Of a stretch of 64,000 nucleotides of DNA, positions 25,855 to 34,681 are shown in pieces. This stretch comes from Streptomyces sp. NBC_00224. GTDB lineage: Bacteria; Actinomycetota; Actinomycetes; Streptomycetales; Streptomycetaceae. The notes under the pieces are model-generated. The model saw only the letters and a program-made list of their open reading frames with translations. It ran no database searches and was not told the DNA's origin. Position 1 is the first letter of the stretch, and every line of letters begins with the position of its first letter. The stretch is taken from contig NZ_CP108106.1 of the NCBI RefSeq assembly GCF_041435195.1, forward strand, positions 5,681,501 through 5,745,500. The letters run 5' to 3'. Made by a program: the position numbers and the translations under genes.

Positions 25855-26366
25855 CCGCTCACGTACTCCGAGAAGGGCGCCGACTCGGCTACCGCGATGC
25901 GATGGTACTCGATGAACGGCGCGGGATCGCCCTCGTACAGTTGGCGACTGATCTGCTTGCCATCCGGCTCGTAGTTCATGAGCACGACCGTAGATCGATC
26001 GAAGAGCCAGAAATCCTGAACGTCGACCAATGGGTTCTCTCGGTCGGTCACATCAAGGATGCGGATATCCTCTCCGGCCAACACGTGAGGCTCGTAGTAT
26101 CGAGAGAACTCAAACCGCAGATACTCGGAGAGCGGACGAGTAAGGATACGGACGCGTCGGTTCATCCTGCCTTCCGCGCGCTGCTTCTTGATTCGCTCGG
26201 TGTAGCTGGACCTGTAGGACTGAGGGTCGATTCGCTTGCCATCCCTGAATGCCTGGATCTCTGCCTCTTCCTGTGGCATCAGGTATTGCGGAAGTGTTTC
26301 GAGTCGCCAGGCTTCCGTGCGGAAGTCGCGGAACATTGCCCGCCACTCATCACCATCCAAGAGCAC
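25851..26366 (-). CDS. DUF6879 family protein
   Basis: A 171-residue protein of the DUF6879 type, which habitually sits with DUF5753 regulators. Features are EWRAMFRDFRTEAWRLETLP at the N-terminus, the RRVRILTRPLSEYLRFEF core, and FWLFDRSTVVLMNYEPDG. The fold is thought to be alpha/beta, with no catalytic motif visible. It overlaps both neighbours (17 nt upstream, 4 nt downstream). A role as effector or partner controlled by the regulator is the usual interpretation and is unproven. Confidence 0.85.
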   Translation of the reverse strand: MLLDGDEWRAMFRDFRTEAWRLETLPQYLMPQEEAEIQAFRDGKRIDPQSYRSSYTERIKKQRAEGRMNRRVRILTRPLSEYLRFEFSRYYEPHVLAGEDIRILDVTDRENPLVDVQDFWLFDRSTVVLMNYEPDGKQISRQLYEGDPAPFIEYHRIAVAESAPFSEYVSG

Positions 26367-26559
26367 GCACGGCCTCCCGCAGTACCTCTTCCGGGATCTC
26401 TACGAGCCCTTCCCCGACCGGTGGCGTGAACGCTTGGGAGAGGTCGCCCTGGACGACGATGGATCCGGAGGCGGTGCGGTAGACATTCGGGCAGTCCTCT
26501 TCTCCGCACGGCCCGCCGTTCCCGTTGCCGGTGAGCCGGGTCAGTTCTTCACGCGCCAT
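26350..26559 (-). CDS. Small hypothetical protein heading the WhiJ-like block
   Basis: A 69-residue protein with a C-x4-C pair in GPCGEEDCPNVYRTASGSIV and a beta-rich region (VVQGDLSQAF) ending in an amphipathic helix (EEVLREAVRAL). Similar small proteins lie upstream of DUF6879 genes in other Streptomyces as far as I recall. The ATG at 26559 is followed by an overlap of its 3' end with the DUF6879 start, suggesting one polycistronic message. The function is unknown. Confidence 0.7.
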   Translation of the reverse strand: MAREELTRLTGNGNGGPCGEEDCPNVYRTASGSIVVQGDLSQAFTPPVGEGLVEIPEEVLREAVRALGW

Positions 26560-26719
26560 TGCCAAACCCCCTGTGCTGGGACCCTGGTTGGGCCTGTTCA
26601 CCACGACGGTACGAGGGGCGGGCACGGCCGTCCATGCGCGGACGTGACTATGCGCGTCTTGGCATAAACCCGTATCGCACGCATGGGTCGGACCCCAGAC
26701 GATGAGGGAAGCTGGGGGC

Positions 26720-27433
26720 ATGGACGAACTGATCACGCAGGCGACGTCCGCAGACGAGCGCAACAGGGGACCGGCCGTCGCCGTCCTCCCCGTGGGCAGC
26801 TTCGAGCAGCACGGCGACCATCTCCCACTGATCACGGACACGGCGATCGCCTGCCTGATCGCGAAGCGGATCGCGGACGATCACGATCTCTTCCTCTTGC
26901 CACCGATCACGATCTCCTGCTCCCACGAGCACGCGTCGATGGCAGGCACGGTCAGCATCAGCGCAGCGACGCTGTACGCGATGGTCAACGACATCTGGCG
27001 CTCACTGAAGGCATCAGGCGTTCCCGGTCTGCTCGTCGTCAACGGCCACGGCGGCAACTACGTCCTGTCCAACGTCGCCCAGGAACTCAACGTCGACGGC
27101 CCGCGAGTCGCCCTGTTCCCCGTCTCGGAGGACCGAGTCCGCGCCCGCGCTGACGCCGGGCTGGAGAGCACCGGAGCGGAGGACATGCACGGCGGAGAGT
27201 TCGAGGTCTCGCTCCTTTTGTACGGCGCACCCCACCTCGTACGCGAAGGCATTGAGCAGGACGACCACGCAGCCCCGAGCCGTCCTCATCTGCTGACCCT
27301 GGGCATGGCCGGATACACGACGAACGGCATCATCGGCCAGCCGTCCCTGGCGAGCGCGGCCAAGGGCAAGGCGATCTTGGACAGCTTCTCGGAGTCCGCC
27401 CGCGCTCACCTTGCCGTTATCGGCCGCCGCTGA
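26720..27433 (+). CDS. Creatininase family protein
   Basis: A 237-residue metal-dependent amidohydrolase of the creatininase fold, which includes creatinine amidohydrolase, FAPy deformylase (ArfB-like) and the mycofactocin peptidase MftE. Metal-site motifs seen are GSFEQHGDHLPL (residues about 26-37), NGHGGN, and the Glu in EDMHGGEFEVSL. The length and motifs are complete. No mycofactocin or riboflavin genes adjoin it, so the substrate is unknown. The start ATG lies next to the lower-GC block, and the gene faces away from it. Confidence 0.88.
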   Translation: MDELITQATSADERNRGPAVAVLPVGSFEQHGDHLPLITDTAIACLIAKRIADDHDLFLLPPITISCSHEHASMAGTVSISAATLYAMVNDIWRSLKASGVPGLLVVNGHGGNYVLSNVAQELNVDGPRVALFPVSEDRVRARADAGLESTGAEDMHGGEFEVSLLLYGAPHLVREGIEQDDHAAPSRPHLLTLGMAGYTTNGIIGQPSLASAAKGKAILDSFSESARAHLAVIGRR

Positions 27434-27447
27434 CCTGTGGCCCCCGC

Positions 27448-28113
27448 TCAACCCTCCGCCCGCGCCACCCCGATCGGGCACGAAACCCCAGTCCCCCCGA
27501 TCCCGCAGTACCCGCCAGGGTTCTTGTCGAGGTACTGCTGGTGATAAGCCTCGGCCGGGTAGAAGGCGCGTCCCTCCGCCGGCAGGATCGTCGTCGTGAT
27601 CTCGTTGTGGCCCGAGGCCGTCAGGACCTTCTGGTAGGACTCGCGGGACGCGGTCGCCGCCGAGGCCTGGGGGGCGGTGTGGGTGTAGATCGCGGAGCGG
27701 TACTGGGTGCCCACGTCGTTGCCCTGGCGGAAGCCCTGCGTGGGGTTGTGGGATTCCCAGAAGAGCTTCAGGAGGGTGGAGTACGGGACGACCGACGGGT
27801 CGTAGACCACGCGGACCGCTTCCGTGTGGCCCGTCAGGCCCGAGCAGACCTCGTCGTACGTGGGGTTCTGCGTGTAGCCGCCCTGGTAGCCGACCAGGGT
27901 CGTCCAGACGCCCTCCGTCTGCCAGAACTTGCGCTCGGCGCCCCAGAAGCAGCCCAGGCCGAAGTCCGCGATCTCCAGGCCCTCGGGGTAGGGGCCGAGC
28001 AGCGGGTTGCCCAGGACCGTGTGGCGGTCGGGGACGGTGAATTCCGGCTCGGGGCGGCCCTTGAGGGCCTCCTCGGGCTTGGGGAGGACGGGCGTGCGGC
28101 TGTTCAGGAACAT
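27448..28113 (-). CDS. msrA: Peptide-methionine (S)-S-oxide reductase MsrA
   Basis: Repairs oxidised methionine (S-sulfoxide). The 221-residue protein has the nucleophile C55 in [10 protein letters not shown] and the substrate pocket blocks [22 protein letters not shown] and [22 protein letters not shown]. The C-terminal region has further cysteines (GGYCGIGG and VSCPIG) that can serve as resolving residues. GAGGAG precedes the ATG at 28113. The leader sequence upstream runs through a 21/22-bp tandem repeat array. It converges with the creatininase gene with only 14 bases between the stops. Confidence 0.95.
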   Translation of the reverse strand: MFLNSRTPVLPKPEEALKGRPEPEFTVPDRHTVLGNPLLGPYPEGLEIADFGLGCFWGAERKFWQTEGVWTTLVGYQGGYTQNPTYDEVCSGLTGHTEAVRVVYDPSVVPYSTLLKLFWESHNPTQGFRQGNDVGTQYRSAIYTHTAPQASAATASRESYQKVLTASGHNEITTTILPAEGRAFYPAEAYHQQYLDKNPGGYCGIGGTGVSCPIGVARAEG

Positions 28114-28216
28114 GCTGGGGCTCCTCGGCCAGGGTGGCGGCGCGGCGGCGGCGACGGTTCGGGTCCACCCTTTGCAACGTTTCGGGGCGGGGCCGGATTC
28201 CCAGCGGCCTCACCCC

Positions 28217-28389
28217 GCAAGCCCCCGGGCCTCACCCCGCAAGCCCCCGGGCCCCACCCCGCAAGCCCCCGGGCCCCACCCCGCAAGCCCCCGGCTCCAC
28301 TCCGCAAGCCCCCGGCTCCACTCCGCAAGCCCCCGGCTCCACCCCGCAAGCCCCCGAGCCCCACCCCGAACGCCCCAGGCTCCGCCCTC
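28217..28389 (-). repeat. 21/22-bp tandem repeat array upstream of msrA
   Basis: Eight units begin at 28217, 28239, 28261, 28283, 28304, 28325, 28346 and 28368. The unit is GCAAGCCCCCGGGCCCCACC plus CC, with 21-bp variants containing GGCTCCA; the last unit is degenerate and reaches the stop of the TPR gene. Read on the minus strand each unit is rich in G runs (GGGG, GGG), so the msrA leader could form G-quadruplexes. Copy number probably varies between strains. Confidence 0.8.
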
Positions 28390-29494
28390 AGCGCGGCAGC
28401 GTCGCCGGGTTGCCCCCGTTCGCCTCGTACCCCGCCACCGCCAGCGCGCGGTATATCGCGTACTCCGCGGCCGGGTCCTGGGACAGCGTCCACGGCAGGG
28501 CGCCCACGAAGCCGTCCAGGTGGACGAACTGGTCCATCGACTCCGACCAGCGCTCCGCGCGGACCAGGAAGAACGCCAGCAGATGGCGGACGTGGGCCAG
28601 GACCGGGTCGTCGGGGCGGGCCGAGTGGACCGCGTGCAGGGCGCCCTCCAGGGCGCGGCTCACCACCATCGTGCGGTGGAAGTCCGTGACCAGGACGATG
28701 TCGGGCATGTGCTCGTACACCGCGAACAGCGGCAGCGCGGCCAGCAGCGAGCCGTGCGGGGCCCGCGCCGCCGCCGACGTCGCGAACTCGTCCGCGAGCG
28801 TGCGCGAGCCGTGCCACTTCTCGCACCAGTAGTGGAGGGCGGACAGGTGCGCCCCCATGTGGTTCGGGGCGCGGTCGATCACCTTGGCCCAGAGCTGCTC
28901 GAACTCCGGGTGGGGGTAGCCGAGTCCGCGTGCCACCGCCAGTTCGATGATGTACGGGACCGGGTCGCCCGGGGCCAGCAGCGCCGCCTCCGTACAGACC
29001 GCGCGGGCCTCCTCCAGGATGATCCGGAAGTCGTCCTGCCCGGCCGACGACGAGCGCCATGCCTGCTGGACCAGGAACTCCGCGTGCACCTGCGCCGCGC
29101 CCGCGTCCTTGGGGGCCTCCGAGCGCCACTTGCGCAGCCAGGCGCCGCCGACGCCGGGGCGCTGCGACAGCTCCAGCGAGGCCGCGCCCGCGAAGGCCTG
29201 GACGCGCTGCCAGCGCACCTCGCCCTCCTTGGGCGTGCCCGCGAGCAGCTGCGCCGCGGCCCGCCACTCCTGGGTGGCCTGCACCACGTTCAGTACGTCA
29301 AGGAGGTCCTGGTCCGGGCCCGGCAGCCGTACGTCCAGCTCCTCCTGGCGCGCGAAGCCGTACTCCGCCGGGTCCGCCGCGTCGGGCGAGCCCGGCTCGG
29401 CCAGCTGGATGCCGGCCCGGCGGCGCCGCATCACCCACGGGCCCAGGGCCATGGTCAGCATGCACGCGGCGATCAGGATCCAGAGAATCTCCAT
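28388..29494 (-). CDS. Membrane-anchored TPR-like protein, unknown function
   Basis: A 368-residue protein with a single N-terminal transmembrane helix (MEILWILIAACMLTMALGPW) followed by RRRR, so the rest is cytoplasmic. The remainder is alpha-helical and consistent with degenerate tetratricopeptide repeats. Blocks include APGDPVPYIIELAVARGLGY, APNHMGAHLSALHYWCEKWH and ARPDDPVLAHVRHLLAFFLV. No catalytic residues are visible. It is well conserved in Streptomyces next to msrA and metB, from memory. The stop codon is immersed in the tandem repeat array. Confidence 0.8.
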   Translation of the reverse strand: MEILWILIAACMLTMALGPWVMRRRRAGIQLAEPGSPDAADPAEYGFARQEELDVRLPGPDQDLLDVLNVVQATQEWRAAAQLLAGTPKEGEVRWQRVQAFAGAASLELSQRPGVGGAWLRKWRSEAPKDAGAAQVHAEFLVQQAWRSSSAGQDDFRIILEEARAVCTEAALLAPGDPVPYIIELAVARGLGYPHPEFEQLWAKVIDRAPNHMGAHLSALHYWCEKWHGSRTLADEFATSAAARAPHGSLLAALPLFAVYEHMPDIVLVTDFHRTMVVSRALEGALHAVHSARPDDPVLAHVRHLLAFFLVRAERWSESMDQFVHLDGFVGALPWTLSQDPAAEYAIYRALAVAGYEANGGNPATLPR

Positions 29495-29644
29495 GCCTCA
29501 AGCGAACCAGACCCCACTGACATCTGGCCAACCCGGGCACCGGCCGGGGCCCGGGTGCCCGGAGAATCGCCCGCCGCCGTCTCACCGAACGGCGACCCGG
29601 ATCTCAGAAACCGGCGAGGACGTACACCCCCGCCACCGGCGAAC

Positions 29645-29650
29645 TAGGCT
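29645..29650 (+). promoter_or_regulatory. -10 box for metB
   Basis: TAGGCT lies 8 nt before the ATG at 29659, with no ribosome binding site; leaderless type. Confidence 0.45.
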
Positions 29651-29658
29651 CTGGACCC

Positions 29659-30813
29659 ATGAGCCACGAGCACCTCGACAAGAGCTTCGAGACCATCGCG
29701 ATCCACGCCGGTAACACCGCGGATCCGCTGACCGGCGCGGTCGTACCCCCGATCTACCAGGTCTCCACCTACAAGCAGGACGGCGTCGGCGGGCTGCGCG
29801 GCGGCTACGAGTACAGCCGCAGCGCCAACCCGACGCGTACCGCACTGGAAGAGAACCTGGCGGCGCTGGAGGGCGGTGTCCGCGGGCTCGCCTTCGCGTC
29901 CGGCCTGGCCGCCGAGGACTGCCTGCTGCGTACGCTGCTGGCGCCCGGCGACCACGTGGTCATCCCCAACGACGCGTACGGCGGTACGTTCCGCCTCTTC
30001 GCCAAGGTCGTCTCCCGGTGGGGTGTGGAGTGGTCGGTCGCCGACACCTCCGACCCGGCGTCCGTACGGGCCGCGGTCACCGACCGTACGAAGGCCATCT
30101 GGGTCGAGACGCCCTCGAACCCGCTGCTCGGCATCACCGACATCGCGGCCGTCGCGGCGGTCGCCAAGGACGCCGGGGCCAAGCTGGTCGTCGACAACAC
30201 CTTCGCGAGCCCCTACCTCCAGCAGCCGCTCGCGCTCGGCGCGGACGTCGTCGTGCACTCCCTGACGAAGTACATGGGCGGTCACTCGGACGTCGTGGGC
30301 GGCGCGCTCGTCACCAACTCGACCGAGCTGGGCGAGGAGTTGGCGTACCACCAGAACGCGATGGGCGCGGTCGCCGGGCCGTTCGACTCCTGGCTGGTGC
30401 TGCGCGGCATCAAGACGCTGCCCGTCCGTATGGACCGGCACAGCGAGAACGCCGGGAAGATCGCGGAGATGCTGACCCGCCACCCCAAGGTGTCGCAGGT
30501 GCTCTACCCGGGGCTGCCCGAGCACCCCGGCCACGAGGTCGCGGCCAAGCAGATGCGCGCCTTCGGCGGCATGATCTCCTTCCGGGTCACCGGCGGTGAG
30601 CAGGAGGCGGTCGACCTGTGCGCCGGCACCAAGGTCTTCACGCTCGGTGAGTCGCTGGGCGGCGTCGAGTCGCTGATCGAGCACCCGGGCCGGATGACGC
30701 ACGCCAGCGTCGCCGGGTCCGCCCTGGAGGTGCCGGGCGACCTGGTGCGTCTGTCGGTCGGCATCGAGAACGTGGACGACCTGCTGGCCGACCTCCAGCA
30801 GGCGCTGGGCTGA
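29659..30813 (+). CDS. metB: Cystathionine gamma-synthase
   Basis: PLP enzyme that joins cysteine and an activated homoserine to give cystathionine in methionine synthesis; some actinobacterial members also have lyase activity. The 384-residue protein has phosphate-contacting YEYSRSANPTR (51-61), the active-site region VVDNTFASPYLQQP, the PLP lysine K204 in SLTKYMGGHS, and the C-terminal SLGGVESLIEHPGRMTHAS. The length is typical. The start is set by the TAGGCT box. It could also be called cystathionine gamma-lyase; neighbourhood does not decide. Confidence 0.92.
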   Translation: MSHEHLDKSFETIAIHAGNTADPLTGAVVPPIYQVSTYKQDGVGGLRGGYEYSRSANPTRTALEENLAALEGGVRGLAFASGLAAEDCLLRTLLAPGDHVVIPNDAYGGTFRLFAKVVSRWGVEWSVADTSDPASVRAAVTDRTKAIWVETPSNPLLGITDIAAVAAVAKDAGAKLVVDNTFASPYLQQPLALGADVVVHSLTKYMGGHSDVVGGALVTNSTELGEELAYHQNAMGAVAGPFDSWLVLRGIKTLPVRMDRHSENAGKIAEMLTRHPKVSQVLYPGLPEHPGHEVAAKQMRAFGGMISFRVTGGEQEAVDLCAGTKVFTLGESLGGVESLIEHPGRMTHASVAGSALEVPGDLVRLSVGIENVDDLLADLQQALG

Positions 30814-30879
30814 CGGTTCGGGGTGGGGGTTCCGAGGCTCCCGGGACCCTCGGCACCCCTCAGAACCCCTTGGAACACC

Positions 30880-31131
30880 TCAGAAACCCTCCACCGGTGG
30901 CGCCACCGTCGACGGCGGCGCCACCCACGGATGCACCCGCGAGGCCCACACCGCGAAGACGACCGCCGCCGCCACGATCACCAGCCACATCAGCCGCCGC
31001 GCGGCCCGGCGGCGGCGCAGCAGCCGCAGGCCCGACTCGGCGGCGCGTACGGCGAGTTCGGCCGGTACCGGCGGGTACGGGCCCTCCAGGAGGCGGCGGA
31101 CCTCCGCCTCCTTGCGGTCGGGCAGGCTCAT
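30880..31131 (-). CDS. Small single-pass membrane protein downstream of the sigma-like gene
   Basis: An 83-residue protein with a charged cytoplasmic N-terminus (MSLPDRKEAEVRRLLEGPYP), an Arg-rich stretch (LRRRRAARR) and one transmembrane helix (LMWLVIVAAAVVFAVWASRV). Its start overlaps the stop of the sigma-like gene by 4 nt (ATGA), so the two are coupled. The arrangement resembles ECF sigma/anti-sigma pairs, but no zinc anti-sigma motif is present, so anti-sigma function is only a possibility. Confidence 0.7.
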   Translation of the reverse strand: MSLPDRKEAEVRRLLEGPYPPVPAELAVRAAESGLRLLRRRRAARRLMWLVIVAAAVVFAVWASRVHPWVAPPSTVAPPVEGF

Positions 31132-31622
31132 GACACCCCCTCCGCGGTCGTCCGCGGGCGCGGGTGCCGGGGGCCCGCCGGGGTGCTGCGCATCGTCGCG
31201 ATCGCGCGCGTGCAGATCACCCGGACCCGCTCGGACGGCAGGCCGATCAGCGCGGCGACCTGCTCCTCGGCGACGCCCTCGTACAGCCGCAGCACCAGGA
31301 CGAGCCGTTCCTGCGGGGTGAGCCGGGCCAGGACGCCCGTCGCCCGGTCGCGACGGCGGTGGTAGCGCCAGGCGGTGCTCGCGAACCTGGCCGCCAGCTC
31401 CTGGCGGGTGCGGTCGTACGGGTCCTCGCCGCGCTCGGGGGCCCAGTGCGCGTACGTCCGCGCCAGGGCGGCGGTCAGCAGGCGCCGGGCCCGCTCGTTG
31501 TGCTCGGGCGGCTCGCCGGTGAGCAGGGTGGCCGCATGCAGCAGCCGGCCCCCCGCGCCCGCCACGAACGCCTCGAACTCGCGGGCGCTGCGGCGCTGCC
31601 GTTCCGACTGCCGCTCGCGCAT
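31128..31622 (-). CDS. Degenerate SigE-family ECF sigma-like protein
   Basis: A 164-residue protein resembling the short SigE-family sigma factors. The region 2-like part is EFEAFVAGAGGRLLHAATLLTG then NERARRLLTAALARTYAHWA, lacking the usual DLVQE motif for -10 contacts. Region 4 is well preserved (LTPQERLVLVLRLYEGVAEEQVAALIGLPSERV), ending in an Arg/Pro-rich tail. Loss of the region 2 motif suggests altered promoter recognition or a non-sigma role. It follows the MarR gene on the same strand by 31 bp. Confidence 0.75.
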   Translation of the reverse strand: MRERQSERQRRSAREFEAFVAGAGGRLLHAATLLTGEPPEHNERARRLLTAALARTYAHWAPERGEDPYDRTRQELAARFASTAWRYHRRRDRATGVLARLTPQERLVLVLRLYEGVAEEQVAALIGLPSERVRVICTRAIATMRSTPAGPRHPRPRTTAEGVS

Positions 31623-31653
31623 GGCCTCATATGAAGCCCGTGCGCGCGGCAGG

Positions 31654-32157
31654 TCAAGAGGTCGGCGCCACCGGGTCCTGGGCGGCCGACTGCCGGGCCG
31701 ACAGAGCGGAGTTGAAGCGGGTCAGGAGGGTGCAGAAGGACTCGCGTTCCTCCTCGCTCCAGCCGTCCGTCACCTGCGCCATGAGCTCGCGGCGCGAGGA
31801 GCGCACCTCTTCGAGGCGGGTCTGGCCGCGCGGGGACAGCTGGAGCACGACCGCGCGGCCGTCCTCCGGGTGCGAGGTCCGTTTCACCAGGCCCGTGTCG
31901 ACGAGCGGGGCGACCTGGCGGGTGACGGTCGACGAGTCGATGCCCATGCCGGCGGCGAGCGCCTTGACGCCCATCGGGCCTTCCTGGTCGAGCCTGTTGA
32001 GCAGCAGATACGCCGCGCGGTCCATCGAGTTGCGGACCTGGCCGACGCCGCCGAGACGGGTCTGCTCCGCGCGGCGCGCGAAGATGGCCACCTGGTGCTG
32101 GAGGGCATCGAGGAGACCTGGGTCGAGATGGGAAGTCATGTCCTGAGTAGTGGGCAT
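31654..32157 (-). CDS. MarR family transcriptional regulator
   Basis: A 167-residue winged-helix dimer regulator. The MarR core is seen in LLLNRLDQEGPMGVKALAAG, then IDSSTVTRQVAPLVDTGLVKR, with the wing SHPEDGRAVVLQLSPRG. No cysteine sits at the OhrR sensing position, so redox sensing of that type is unlikely. The ATG at 32157 is used; a second ATG at 32139 is in frame. It is divergent from ilvA, and the 155-bp gap contains a perfect 22-bp palindrome at 32212-32233 that may be its operator. Confidence 0.88.
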   Translation of the reverse strand: MPTTQDMTSHLDPGLLDALQHQVAIFARRAEQTRLGGVGQVRNSMDRAAYLLLNRLDQEGPMGVKALAAGMGIDSSTVTRQVAPLVDTGLVKRTSHPEDGRAVVLQLSPRGQTRLEEVRSSRRELMAQVTDGWSEEERESFCTLLTRFNSALSARQSAAQDPVAPTS

Positions 32158-32211
32158 GGCCGGGGCTCTCTCGTGCGGCGGTCGGTGTGGTGGGGGACAG
32201 AGTACGCGGCC

Positions 32212-32233
32212 GGGCCGGTACGCGTACCGGCCC
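32212..32233. promoter_or_regulatory. Perfect 22-bp palindrome between marR and ilvA
   Basis: GGGCCGGTACGCGTACCGGC followed by CC is fully self-complementary. It lies 55 bases from the MarR start and 80 from ilvA, the usual place for an operator serving divergent promoters. Confidence 0.45.
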
Positions 32234-32312
32234 TGCGCAAAGCTGTGGACAACTGCCGGGAGGATCCGGTGCGGAGCGGCCGCCAAGCCCATGAGCTGCG
32301 AGACTTGCGGTC

Positions 32313-33542
32313 ATGAGCTTCAGTACGCCTGACCCCTTTCGTCCCCTGATCCTCGATGACGTCCGAGGCGCGCAGAAGATGCTCTCGGGGGTCGCCAGGA
32401 TGACCGCGATGGAAGGGTCCCGGCATCTGTCGCAGCTGGTCGGCGCCCCGGTCCACCTCAAGTGCGAGAACCTCCAGCGCACCGGTTCCTTCAAGCTCAG
32501 GGGCGCCTACGTACGGATCGCCGGGCTGCGCCCCGAGGAGAAGGCGGCCGGGGTGGTGGCGGCCAGCGCGGGCAACCACGCGCAGGGCGTGGCGCTGGCG
32601 TCCTCGCTCCTCGGCGTGCGCTCCACGGTGTTCATGCCGGTCGGCGCGCCCCTGCCCAAGGTCGCCGCGACCCGGGAGTACGGGGCCGAGGTCATCCTGC
32701 ACGGCACGGTCGTCGACGAGACGCTGGCGGCCGCCGAGGCGTACGCGCGCGAGACGGGCGCGGTCTTCATCCACCCCTTCGACCACCCGGACATCATCGC
32801 GGGCCAGGGCACGGTCGGCCTGGAGATCCTGGAGCAGTGCCCGGAGGTGCGCACGATCCTCGTCGGGGTCGGCGGCGGGGGTCTGGCGGCGGGCATCGCG
32901 GTCGCGGTGAAGGCGGTCCGCCCCGATGTGAAGGTGATCGGCGTGCAGGCGGCGGCCTCGGCCTCGTATCCGCCCTCGCTGGCCGCCGGGCACCCCATCG
33001 CGATCGACCCGGCGCCGACGATGGCCGACGGGATCAAGGTGGGGCGGCCGGGGGACGTGCCGTTCGCGCTGATCAAGGAGCTGGTGGACGGGATCCGCAC
33101 GGTCTCCGAGGACGATCTGTCGAGCGCGCTGCTGCTCTGCATGGAGCGGGCCAAGCTGGTCGTGGAGCCCGCCGGGGCGAGCCCGGTGGCGGCGCTGCTG
33201 AGCGATCCGGGGGCGTTCCGGGGGCCGGTGGTGGCGGTGCTGTCGGGCGGCAACGTGGACCCGGTGCTGCTCCAGCGGATCCTGCGGCACGGGATGGCGG
33301 CGGCCGGGCGCTATCTGAGCCTGCGGCTGCGCCTGCCGGACCGGCCGGGGGCGCTCGCGGCGCTTCTCAGGTCATTGTCAGTGGTCGACGCTAACGTCCT
33401 CGATGTGAGCCACGTACGGACCGATCCGCGGCTCGGACTCACGGAAGTGGAGGTGGAGTTGCACCTGGAGACGAAGGGGCCGGAGCACTGCCTGGAGGTC
33501 GGGGCGGCGCTGCGGGAGGAGGGGTACCAGGTCATCTCCTGA
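32313..33542 (+). CDS. ilvA: Threonine ammonia-lyase (threonine dehydratase)
   Basis: Converts L-threonine to 2-oxobutanoate, the first step to isoleucine. The 409-residue fold-type II PLP enzyme carries the PLP lysine K61 in RTGSFKLRGAYVRI. The glycine-rich phosphate loop is VGVGGGGLAAGIA. A single C-terminal ACT-like domain (about 330-409, RLPDRPGALAALLRSL) gives feedback or allosteric control. Length and single ACT domain are nearer to the TdcB-type with ACT than to the two-domain E. coli IlvA. The ATG lies 7 nt after GAGACT, a weak leaderless-type box. Confidence 0.9.
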   Translation: MSFSTPDPFRPLILDDVRGAQKMLSGVARMTAMEGSRHLSQLVGAPVHLKCENLQRTGSFKLRGAYVRIAGLRPEEKAAGVVAASAGNHAQGVALASSLLGVRSTVFMPVGAPLPKVAATREYGAEVILHGTVVDETLAAAEAYARETGAVFIHPFDHPDIIAGQGTVGLEILEQCPEVRTILVGVGGGGLAAGIAVAVKAVRPDVKVIGVQAAASASYPPSLAAGHPIAIDPAPTMADGIKVGRPGDVPFALIKELVDGIRTVSEDDLSSALLLCMERAKLVVEPAGASPVAALLSDPGAFRGPVVAVLSGGNVDPVLLQRILRHGMAAAGRYLSLRLRLPDRPGALAALLRSLSVVDANVLDVSHVRTDPRLGLTEVEVELHLETKGPEHCLEVGAALREEGYQVIS

Positions 33543-33586
33543 CGCCCGCGCGCCCGCGCAGCCGACGTCGTCGCACCCCTTGAGTA

Positions 33587-33604
33587 AACGCGATACATCG
33601 CGTT
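33587..33604. promoter_or_regulatory. Perfect 18-bp operator-like palindrome upstream of the ABC exporter
   Basis: AACGCGAT-AC-ATCGCGTT is a perfect inverted repeat 97 bases before the start codon. It resembles operators seen upstream of drug-exporter genes controlled by PadR or TetR repressors. No such regulator adjoins the transporter, so the controlling protein is probably encoded elsewhere. Confidence 0.55.
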
Positions 33605-33700
33605 AGCCTGTGTTCCGCGCCACAGCTCCACCGGGCGTCGCATGCCCGGCAAACCTAGGATTTGTGTACGAAACGACACCCAACTCTGGGGGTACCCAAC

Positions 33701-34677
<977 letters not shown>

Positions 34678-34681
<4 letters not shown>

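Larger units (their letters stand above)
24534..26700 (-). other. Lower-GC island holding the WhiJ-like five-gene block
   Basis: Over about 2.1 kb the GC content falls well below the surrounding 70-plus percent; two 60-base samples I counted gave about 47 and 55 percent (from 25141 and 26041). All five genes run on the minus strand, and nearly every junction overlaps or touches. No integrase, tRNA or direct repeats were found at the edges, so the mode of acquisition is not visible. Confidence 0.6.

Noticed and set aside
24534..26700. Integrative element around the WhiJ-like block
   Set aside because: I found no integrase, tRNA fragment, terminal repeats or plasmid genes at the borders. Only composition points to transfer, so it is reported as a lower-GC island rather than a mobile element.
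28208..28370. Possible CRISPR array
   Set aside because: The repeats are contiguous without unique spacers and of 21-22 bp, and no cas gene is present. It is a simple tandem repeat.
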